Shown piece by piece: positions 56,075 to 64,000 of a DNA stretch of 64,000 nucleotides. The notes beneath the pieces were generated by a model, which worked only from the letters and a program-made list of their open reading frames with translations, did not search any database and was not told the DNA's origin. Origin of the DNA: Microbacterium rhizomatis (lineage in GTDB: Bacteria; Actinomycetota; Actinomycetes; Actinomycetales; Microbacteriaceae); assembly GCF_008710745.1 (NCBI RefSeq), contig NZ_VYSA01000001.1, positions 434,001 to 498,000 of the forward strand, in the 5' to 3' direction. The position numbers and the translations under genes are program-made. Within the stretch, counting starts at the first letter, position 1, and the number at the start of each line of letters is the position of its first letter.

Positions 56075-57343
56075 GTGGCCGAGACGTACTACACCCACGG
56101 ACTGCGCCGGATGACGGGTCGCAGCATCGGGGGAGAGCATCGCCCCGCCACCTCACTCGAGCTCATCTTCGACCTCACCTTCGTTGCGGCGTTCGGAGTC
56201 GCCGGGAGCGAACTGGCGCACGGGATCGCTGTCGGCCACTGGGCCGCGGCGGTCGGGGGGTTCGTGCTGGCGATGGGCGCGACCGTGTGGGCCTGGATCA
56301 ACTACTCGTGGTTCGCCTCCGCGTTCGACACCGACGACTGGCTGTTCCGCGTCATGACGATGGTCCAGATGTCGGGGGTCATCGTCCTGGCGATCGGCAT
56401 CCCGCCGATCTTCGCGTCGGTCGACCAGGGGCAGCCGCTCGACAACCACATCCTCGTCGCCGGCTACGTCATCATGCGTCTCGCGATGGTGGCCCAGTGG
56501 CTCCGCGCGGCGCACGGAGACCCGAAGTACCGCTCGATCGCACTGACCTATGCCGTGTTCGTCACCGTCGCCCAGATCGGCTGGGTGATGACCGCGATCC
56601 TTCCCCTGGACGTCACATGGACGCTCCTGGCCGCCGTCCTCCTGTGGATCCTCGAGTTGTCGGGGCCGCTCGTGGCTGAGGCGAACGGCATCAAACAGGG
56701 CATCGGCACGACTCCCTGGCATCCGTTCCACATCGCAGAGCGGTACGGACTGCTCGCGATCATCGCGCTCGGCGAGACCGTGCTCGGCACGCTCGCGGCG
56801 GCGCAGGCGATCTCAGGGTCTGCGGGGTGGACGATCGACGCGGTTGTGGTGATCGGGGCGGGCGTGGCGCTGACCTTCGCCCTGTGGTGGACGTACTTCC
56901 TCCTCCCGTCAGCGCCTGTGCTCGCCGTCCGGCGTGATCGCGCGTTCCCGTGGGGCTATGGGCACGTCCTCGTGTTCGGCGCGATCGCCGCCGTCGGGGC
57001 GGGCCTCCACGTGATCGGGTACTCATTCGACGAGCACTACGAGGTATCCACTGTCACGGTGATCGTCTCCGTTGCCGTGCCCGTTCTCCTGTACCTCGCT
57101 TCGCTGTTCGCGATCCACGCGTGGCTGGTTTCCGGGCTGCCGCGCAACAGCCTGTCGCAGGTGTCCACGATGCTGCTTCCCGTGCTCGCGATCGTCCTTG
57201 CGGCGGTCGGGTGGCCACTGTGGGCATGTCTGCTCGTGGTGCTCGCCTCACCGGTGCTGTTGATCGTGACGTATGAACTCGGCGCCTGGCGTACCCTCGC
57301 CGCCCAGCTCGACCGCGTGCTCGCGCGCGCCGAGGCCCGCTGA
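56075..57343 (+). CDS. Low-temperature requirement A (LtrA) family membrane protein
   Basis: A 422-residue polytopic protein with about 11-12 hydrophobic segments. The LtrA family signature is at the N-terminus: ATSLELIFDLTFVAAFG near residue 27. PWHPFHIAERYGLLAIIALGETVLG near 210 is the second conserved block. The family was named from a cold-sensitive Listeria mutant; its transport or other function is unknown. GTG 56075 follows GGAGG at good distance. Confidence 0.88.
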   Translation: MAETYYTHGLRRMTGRSIGGEHRPATSLELIFDLTFVAAFGVAGSELAHGIAVGHWAAAVGGFVLAMGATVWAWINYSWFASAFDTDDWLFRVMTMVQMSGVIVLAIGIPPIFASVDQGQPLDNHILVAGYVIMRLAMVAQWLRAAHGDPKYRSIALTYAVFVTVAQIGWVMTAILPLDVTWTLLAAVLLWILELSGPLVAEANGIKQGIGTTPWHPFHIAERYGLLAIIALGETVLGTLAAAQAISGSAGWTIDAVVVIGAGVALTFALWWTYFLLPSAPVLAVRRDRAFPWGYGHVLVFGAIAAVGAGLHVIGYSFDEHYEVSTVTVIVSVAVPVLLYLASLFAIHAWLVSGLPRNSLSQVSTMLLPVLAIVLAAVGWPLWACLLVVLASPVLLIVTYELGAWRTLAAQLDRVLARAEAR

Positions 57344-57354
57344 GCGGCATCCCG

Positions 57355-58035
57355 ATGTCAGCGCTGGCCGACAGCATCCGCACCTCTCTCCGTCACGCGT
57401 CCGACCCCGCGCGAGCGCCGGCGCAGCAGGCGTACATGAAGTCCGCCATGCCCTATCTCGGTGTCAGCGTGCCGCTTGCCCGGCGGATCGCGCGCACCGC
57501 CGCGCGATCCGTTCCCGACGCCGACGCGATCCTCACTGCGGTGCGCGAGCTGTGGGATGTCGCTGCGGCGTCCGAACCGCACTACCGCGAAGAGCGCTAC
57601 GCGGCGATGGCACTCCTCGCGATCCCGGCGATGCGAGACGACCCGCGGATGCTCGCGACGATCGAGCACATGGTGCGGACCGGCCGGTGGTGGGACTACA
57701 CCGACGAGCTCGCGCACCGCGTCGCGGACGAGCTCGACGAGCGCCCCGAGGCGACCGCGGCGATCGTGCGGCGCTGGGCCTCCGATGACGACCTCTGGAT
57801 GCGGAGGATCGCGATCATCGCGCAGCTCGGGCGGAAGGACCGGGTCGATCGCATGCTGCTCGCCGACGTGCTCGCACCGAACCTCGACGACCCCGAGTTC
57901 TTCATCCGGAAGGCAATCGGCTGGGCGCTCCGCGACCTCGCCCGCGCCGATCCCGAATGGGTGCGCGGCTACGCCCAGGAACACGCCCTGAGTCCGCTCA
58001 GCCGTCGCGAAGCGCTCAAACACCTCGGGTCGTAG
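57355..58035 (+). CDS. DNA alkylation repair protein (AlkD-like HEAT-repeat)
   Basis: A 226-residue all-helical HEAT-like protein of the AlkD family, whose known members remove bulky or cationic N3/N7-alkylpurines from DNA. Motifs are YMKSAMPYLGVSVPLARRI near residue 27, WWDYTDELAHRV near 103 (the Trp/Asp region of the active site), and DDPEFFIRKAIGWALRDLA near 182 with REALKHLG at the end. Start ATG 57355, 11 nt after the LtrA stop, so co-transcription is likely. Confidence 0.87.
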   Translation: MSALADSIRTSLRHASDPARAPAQQAYMKSAMPYLGVSVPLARRIARTAARSVPDADAILTAVRELWDVAAASEPHYREERYAAMALLAIPAMRDDPRMLATIEHMVRTGRWWDYTDELAHRVADELDERPEATAAIVRRWASDDDLWMRRIAIIAQLGRKDRVDRMLLADVLAPNLDDPEFFIRKAIGWALRDLARADPEWVRGYAQEHALSPLSRREALKHLGS

Positions 58036-58038
58036 ACT
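58033..58038 (+). promoter_or_regulatory. -10 box ahead of the thrS leader ORF
   Basis: TAGACT, overlapping the end of the AlkD-like gene and 6 nt before the leader ATG at 58045. Confidence 0.5.
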
Positions 58039-58044
58039 GTGCGC

Positions 58045-58128
58045 ATGGGATCCGAGAGCAGCGCACGCATCGTCGGTCCGCGCGCGACCCACGCGGGCGT
58101 GCACGGCACGCGAACGCGCCGGGCCTGA
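58045..58128 (+). CDS. Possible leader peptide upstream of thrS
   Basis: A 27-codon reading frame starting at ATG 58045, 6 nt after a TAGACT box, so leaderless translation is possible. The peptide ends ATHAGVHGTRTRRA and has three Thr codons in its second half. Eight bases after its stop a GGGCGC/GCGCCC hairpin (about 58136-58152) can form, before the thrS ribosome site. The layout is that of an attenuator leader, though threonine density is modest. It may also be chance. Confidence 0.4.
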   Translation: MGSESSARIVGPRATHAGVHGTRTRRA

Positions 58129-58196
58129 GCGGGCAGGGCGCTGTGCGCGCCCGAAGCTGAGTAGCCTTGATCGCAGCCACCCTCTGGAGAGTTCCC

Positions 58197-60207
<2,011 letters not shown>

Positions 60208-60215
<8 letters not shown>

Positions 60216-60768
60216 CGAGTCCGCCCGCGAGGACGACCGCCTCGTCGACGCGGCGACGCTGCCGGGTGTCCCTGACGAGTTCCAGCGACTGTGGACCCCG
60301 CACCGGATGGCGTACATCGCCGCGGGGCCGCAGCCGCTGCGCGACGTGTGCCCGTTCTGCGCAGCGCCGGGAAAATCGGACGAGGACGGGCTGATCGTCG
60401 CGCGCGGCGAGACGGCCTACGTGCTGCTCAACCTCTTCCCGTACAACTCCGGCCATCTGCTCGTGTGCCCGTACCGGCACTACTCGACGTACGACGAGGC
60501 GACGCCGGAGGAGGTGGCCGAGATCGGCGCGCTCACCCAGCAGGGCATGCGGACCCTCCGGTCCGTGTCACGCTGCGACGGGTTCAACCTCGGGATGAAC
60601 CAGGGGGCGATCGCCGGCGCCGGGGTCGACGGCCACCTGCACCAGCACATCGTTCCCCGCTGGGCGTCGGATGCGAACTTCTTCCCGATCATCGCCAAGA
60701 CGAAGGCGCTGCCTCAGTTGCTGGGGGATGTGCGCAGAACCGTCGCGGACGCATGGGCGGCCGCCTGA
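60208..60768 (+). CDS. HIT domain protein
   Basis: A 186-residue histidine-triad protein, a nucleotidyl hydrolase or phosphorylase type enzyme. The active-site triad is [14 protein letters not shown] near residue 140, after [28 protein letters not shown] near 50 could bind zinc. In Mycobacterium the related protein is a diadenosine tetraphosphate phosphorylase (Rv2613c), also located just after thrS. The start is assigned at TTG 60208, overlapping the thrS stop by eight bases; no ribosome site is clear. Confidence 0.88.
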
Positions 60769-60769
60769 T

Positions 60770-61621
60770 TCAGCGGACGCAGCGCGGGGTGAACTGCATC
60801 CGCGGATGCGCGTAGGACTCCTGCGCCTCCACGAGCTGCAGCTCGCGTTCGCCGGACGCGTGGGTGCGCTCGAGCAGGTCGTACACGCTCGACACGGTGC
60901 GCGCCAGTGCATCGGCGGCATCGCCCGATGCCACGTAGTGAGCGGTGAAGAGGGCGGCGGTCACGTCGCCCGATCCATTCGCCTTCATCGGCAGCAGCGG
61001 AGTCTGCACGACCCACGCACCTTCATCCGTGACGACCAGCATCTCGATCGTGCCCGGCTCGCGATCCGGGCGCTCCACGCTGGTCACCAGGACGGTCTGC
61101 GGACCCATCGCCCGGGCGAGATCGGCCGACGCGAGAGTGGACTCGAGCGTGTCGGGTTCGGTGCCCGTGAGATAGCCGAGCTCGAACTGGTTCGGCGTGA
61201 TGATGTCGGCGGCCGGAACGACCTTCTCACGCAGCAGCACGGGGATCGCCGGAGCGACGAAGCAGCCCGACTTCGCGTTGCCCATGACCGGATCGCACGC
61301 GTACACGGCAGCCGGATTGGCGGCCTTGACGCGCGCGACGGCATCGAGGATCACCTCGCCGATCCCCTCGCCACCCTGGTAGCCCGAGAGCACCACGTCG
61401 ATCTCGGGGAGGACGCCGCGTTCCTCCACTCCGGAGATGACGTCGCGGACGTCGTCGGGGCTGATCAGGGGTCCACGCCATGACCCGTAGCCGGTGTGGT
61501 TCGAGAAGTTCACGGTGTAGACCGGCAGCACCTCGACACCGATGCGCTGCAGGGGGAACACCGCCGCGGAGTTTCCGACGTGCCCGTACGCCACGGCCGA
61601 CTGGATCGAGAGGATCTTCAC
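60770..61621 (-). CDS. pdxY: Pyridoxal kinase
   Basis: Ribokinase-fold enzyme of 283 residues phosphorylating pyridoxal to PLP in the salvage pathway. Motifs are [18 protein letters not shown] near residue 4, [16 protein letters not shown] near 40, [15 protein letters not shown], and [13 protein letters not shown] with the catalytic Asp. The GTG at 61619-61621 is chosen since GGAAGGA lies 7 nt upstream. It is divergent from pdxS, and together they cover both salvage and de novo PLP supply. Confidence 0.9.
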   Translation of the reverse strand: MKILSIQSAVAYGHVGNSAAVFPLQRIGVEVLPVYTVNFSNHTGYGSWRGPLISPDDVRDVISGVEERGVLPEIDVVLSGYQGGEGIGEVILDAVARVKAANPAAVYACDPVMGNAKSGCFVAPAIPVLLREKVVPAADIITPNQFELGYLTGTEPDTLESTLASADLARAMGPQTVLVTSVERPDREPGTIEMLVVTDEGAWVVQTPLLPMKANGSGDVTAALFTAHYVASGDAADALARTVSSVYDLLERTHASGERELQLVEAQESYAHPRMQFTPRCVR

Positions 61622-61707
61622 GGTGCCATCCTTCCACCGGCGACGGACCACGGGCGCTCAGGCGGCATGGCGTGGGGGCGCCGCCGCCGCAACTAGAATC
61701 AGGGGCT

Positions 61708-62613
61708 ATGACTGAAAGCACCCCCACTGCCTCGCTGACCGGTTCGAGTCGGGTCAAGCGCGGCCTCGCCGAGATGCTCAAGGGCGGCGTCATCATGGAC
61801 GTCGTCACGGTCGAGCAGGCGAAGATCGCCGAGGATGCCGGAGCCGTGGCCGTCATGGCGCTCGAGCGCGTGCCGGCCGACATCCGCGCCCAGGGCGGCG
61901 TCTCGCGCATGAGCGACCCCGACATGATCGACGGCATCATCGCCGCCGTCTCGATCCCCGTCATGGCCAAGGCCCGCATCGGCCACTTCGTCGAGGCGCA
62001 GGTGCTGCAGGAGCTCGGCGTGGACTACATCGACGAGTCCGAAGTGCTCTCACCCGCCGACTACGTCAACCACATCGACAAGTGGGGCTTCACCGTCCCG
62101 TTCGTGTGCGGCGCGACCAACCTGGGCGAGGCGCTGCGACGCATCAACGAGGGTGCCGCGATGATCCGCTCGAAGGGCGAGGCCGGCACCGGCGACGTGT
62201 CGGAGGCGACCAAGCACATCCGCAAGATCTCGAGCGAGATCAACGTGCTGAAGTCCATGACGAAGGACGAACTGTACGTGGCGGCGAAAGAGCTGCAGGC
62301 TCCCTATGAGCTGGTTGCCGAGGTCGCTGAGACGGGCAAGCTGCCTGTGGTGCTGTTCGTGGCCGGAGGCGTCGCGACGCCTGCCGACGCCGCGATGATG
62401 ATGCAGCTCGGTGCGGACGGAGTCTTCGTCGGTTCGGGCATCTTCAAGTCGGGAAACCCGGCTGAGCGCGCCGCGGCGATCGTCAAGGCCACCACGTTCT
62501 ACGACGACGCCAAGGTGATCGCCGAGGTCTCTCGCGGGCTCGGCGAGGCGATGGTCGGCATCAACGTCTCGGACCTGCCGGCGCCGCACCGCCTGGCCGA
62601 GCGTGGCTGGTAG
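61708..62613 (+). CDS. pdxS: PLP synthase, synthase subunit PdxS
   Basis: Makes pyridoxal 5'-phosphate from ribose-5-phosphate, glyceraldehyde-3-phosphate and ammonia supplied by PdxT; dodecameric in the cytoplasm. The 301-residue TIM barrel has [37 protein letters not shown], and the catalytic lysines in VMAKARIGH and [30 protein letters not shown] box lies 8 nt upstream of the ATG, so the transcript is close to leaderless. pdxT overlaps the end by 11 bp. Confidence 0.96.
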   Translation: MTESTPTASLTGSSRVKRGLAEMLKGGVIMDVVTVEQAKIAEDAGAVAVMALERVPADIRAQGGVSRMSDPDMIDGIIAAVSIPVMAKARIGHFVEAQVLQELGVDYIDESEVLSPADYVNHIDKWGFTVPFVCGATNLGEALRRINEGAAMIRSKGEAGTGDVSEATKHIRKISSEINVLKSMTKDELYVAAKELQAPYELVAEVAETGKLPVVLFVAGGVATPADAAMMMQLGADGVFVGSGIFKSGNPAERAAAIVKATTFYDDAKVIAEVSRGLGEAMVGINVSDLPAPHRLAERGW

Positions 62614-63196
62614 GCCTCGCGTCGGAGTCCTCGCCCTGCAGGGCGATGTTCGTGAGCACGCGCGCGTGCTCACCGAGCTCGGGGCCGATGTGTCGCTCGT
62701 GCGACGTCCGGAAGAGCTCGCCGGCGTCGAAGGACTCGTCCTCCCGGGCGGTGAGTCCAGCGTGATCGACAAGCTGGCCCGAGCGTTCGGGATGCAGGGG
62801 CCGCTGCGTGCGGCGATCGCTGCGGGCATGCCGATGTACGGCACGTGTGCTGGCCTGATCCTTCTCGCCGACCGCATCACGGATGGCATCACCGGGCAGG
62901 AGACGTTCGGGGGTTTGAACGTGACGGTGCGCCGCAACGCCTTCGGTAGTCAGGTCGACTCGTTCGAGACAGATCTGACCGTGGCGGCGCTCGGCGATCC
63001 GCCCGTGCACGCCGTGTTCATCCGCGCACCCCTCGTCGAGACGGTGGGAGACGGTGTGCAGACTCTGGCGGCGCTCCAGGACGGGCGCGTGGTCGCGGTG
63101 CAGCAGGGCGCGCTCATGGGAACGTCCTTTCATCCCGAGGTCACCGGGGAGAATCGCTTCCACGGCAGGTTCCTCGACATCGTGCGCGCCGCCTGA
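62603..63196 (+). CDS. pdxT: PLP synthase, glutaminase subunit PdxT
   Basis: Class I glutamine amidotransferase, 197 residues, providing ammonia to PdxS. The catalytic cysteine is in [13 protein letters not shown] near residue 79 and the His-Glu pair in [13 protein letters not shown] near the C-terminus; [11 protein letters not shown] is the substrate loop. The GTG start at 62603 lies within pdxS, so the two are translationally coupled. Confidence 0.95.
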   Translation: MAGRPRVGVLALQGDVREHARVLTELGADVSLVRRPEELAGVEGLVLPGGESSVIDKLARAFGMQGPLRAAIAAGMPMYGTCAGLILLADRITDGITGQETFGGLNVTVRRNAFGSQVDSFETDLTVAALGDPPVHAVFIRAPLVETVGDGVQTLAALQDGRVVAVQQGALMGTSFHPEVTGENRFHGRFLDIVRAA

Positions 63197-63227
63197 GCCC
63201 GACGACCTGGCGCGATAGCGTTCCGCC

Positions 63228-63752
63228 ATGGCGACATGGGTGGCACTGCTCCGCGGGGTGAACGTCAACGGCATCACGGTGCGTTCGGCGGAACTGCGTT
63301 CCCTTTTCATCGAGCTCGGGTTCGCAGACGTGCGCACCATCCTGGCCAGCGGCAATGTCGTCTTCACGAGCCCGCGAAGCGCTGCCGATCTCAAGCGGAC
63401 CGTCGAGGCCGGGCTGCGGGAGCGATTCGGATACGACGCGTGGATCGTCCTGGTCACCCGTGAGGCCGTCGCCGCGGGGATCGCGGCGTTTCCGTTCGAC
63501 GCGGCCGATGCCGATCGCCAGCCGTATGTGATCTTCGGGTCCGATGCGGGCGTGCTGGCCGAACTCATCGCCGCGGCCGAAGGCCTCGACCGCGAGGTCG
63601 ACCCGATCGCGCGCGGTGACGGGGTCGTGTACTGGAACCCGGTCAAGGGGACGACGGTCGACACGCCCTTCGGCAAGCTGCTCTCGCGCCGGGCGTACAG
63701 GGAGACCACGACGAATCGCAATCTCCGAACGCTGCAGAAGATCGTGGGCTGA
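63228..63752 (+). CDS. DUF1697 family protein
   Basis: A 174-residue soluble protein of the DUF1697 family. The signature lies at the N-terminus: WVALLRGVNVNG, then FADVRTILASGNVVFTSP near residue 35. The end TTTNRNLRTLQKIVG is also typical. The family is widespread in bacteria and has no known function. It lies 31 nt after pdxT and 25 nt before the YebC-family gene; the latter seems to have its own promoter. Confidence 0.88.
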   Translation: MATWVALLRGVNVNGITVRSAELRSLFIELGFADVRTILASGNVVFTSPRSAADLKRTVEAGLRERFGYDAWIVLVTREAVAAGIAAFPFDAADADRQPYVIFGSDAGVLAELIAAAEGLDREVDPIARGDGVVYWNPVKGTTVDTPFGKLLSRRAYRETTTNRNLRTLQKIVG

Positions 63753-63765
63753 GCCCGCGGACCGG

Positions 63766-63771
63766 TAAACT
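63766..63771 (+). promoter_or_regulatory. -10 box of the leaderless YebC-family gene
   Basis: TAAACT ends 6 nt before the ATG at 63778. Confidence 0.5.
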
Positions 63772-63777
63772 GGACGA

Positions 63778-64000
63778 ATGTCCGGCCATTCCAAGTGGGC
63801 CACGACCAAGCACAAGAAGGCGATCATCGATTCGCGCCGTGCCAAGTCGTTCGCCAAGCTCATCAAGAACATCGAAGTCGCCGCGAAGATGGGCGGTGCC
63901 GATCTCTCCGGCAACCCCACCCTCGTGGACGCCGTCCAGAAGGCGAAGAAGACGTCGGTCCCCAACGACAACATCGACCGCGCGATCAAGCGCGGAGCGG
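63778..64000 (+). CDS. YebC/PmpR family protein (partial)
   Basis: The first 74 codons only; the gene runs off the window. The opening [16 protein letters not shown] and [20 protein letters not shown] are diagnostic of the YebC/PmpR family. Members are known as transcriptional regulators or, in more recent work, as factors helping ribosomes at difficult sequences. In actinobacteria the gene follows pdxT and precedes ruvC, so ruvC would be expected next. Confidence 0.92.
   Translation, partial: MSGHSKWATTKHKKAIIDSRRAKSFAKLIKNIEVAAKMGGADLSGNPTLVDAVQKAKKTSVPNDNIDRAIKRGA

Overview
High-GC actinobacterial chromosome, most like Microbacteriaceae and probably Microbacterium or a close relative. The evidence is the gene content and order (glnA2-glnE-glnA1, pepA-lpd-sucB, sigA, DUF7455-parE/parC, sepH-DUF4193-DUF3093-dut-DUF3710-DUF3159-acn-dxs, rnd-DUF3000), strong C/G third positions, frequent GTG/TTG starts, and many leaderless starts with a TAnnnT box 6-7 nt ahead. 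Much of it is the conserved core that Mycobacterium keeps in similar order. No plasmid, phage, IS element or CRISPR array is visible.

Layout. 1-106: tail of a probable DNA polymerase A family protein. 282-2264: a short LPXTG surface protein, the RNase P RNA gene and polyphosphate glucokinase. 2350-6958: a small SPOR-like protein, glnA2 and glnE. 7070-12037: a 1655-codon secreted RHS/YD-repeat protein whose AT-richer C-terminal tip looks like a polymorphic toxin; it sits between glnE and the convergent glnA1. 12200-16376: glnA1, an RDD membrane protein, a DUF4191 protein and a single-pass protein resembling a degenerate kinase. 16382-21102: leucyl aminopeptidase, dihydrolipoyl dehydrogenase and the E2 acyltransferase in one operon. 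21187-24433: PAC2 protein, housekeeping sigma factor with a structured leader, and a CofE-like protein coupled to it. 24462-27304: an ATP-grasp protein, then two overlapping genes for a split alanine-racemase-like pair. 27308-32274: DUF7455 protein and convergent topoisomerase IV subunits. 32335-44776: phosphatase, sepH, dut block, aconitase, dxs and a fatty-acid beta-oxidation pair (to 45992). 46067-53893: RNase D, DUF3000, hydrolase, RibD-like reductase, sulfurtransferase/SufE, ZapE and ammonium transporter. 54090-55979: PemK/MazF-like protein and four tRNA genes. 56075-64000: LtrA, AlkD-like protein, thrS with a possible leader peptide, HIT protein, PLP genes pdxY/pdxS/pdxT, DUF1697 and the start of a YebC-family gene.

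How the parts fit. Nitrogen assimilation is a clear theme: glnA1 and amt each have a GlnR-type operator, GTAAC-n6-GAAAC, and glnE encodes the adenylyltransferase acting on GlnA1. Central carbon metabolism is represented by the 2-oxo-acid dehydrogenase parts and aconitase, the latter behind a perfect palindrome.

The most unusual item is the racemase pair at 25530-27304. The upstream protein keeps the C-terminal domain with the catalytic tyrosine, but has Arg in place of the PLP lysine and lacks most of the barrel. The downstream protein keeps the complete PLP barrel with Lys, but its C-terminal domain has lost the tyrosine motifs. Because alanine racemase active sites are made across the dimer interface, the two could form one composite site as an obligate heterodimer.
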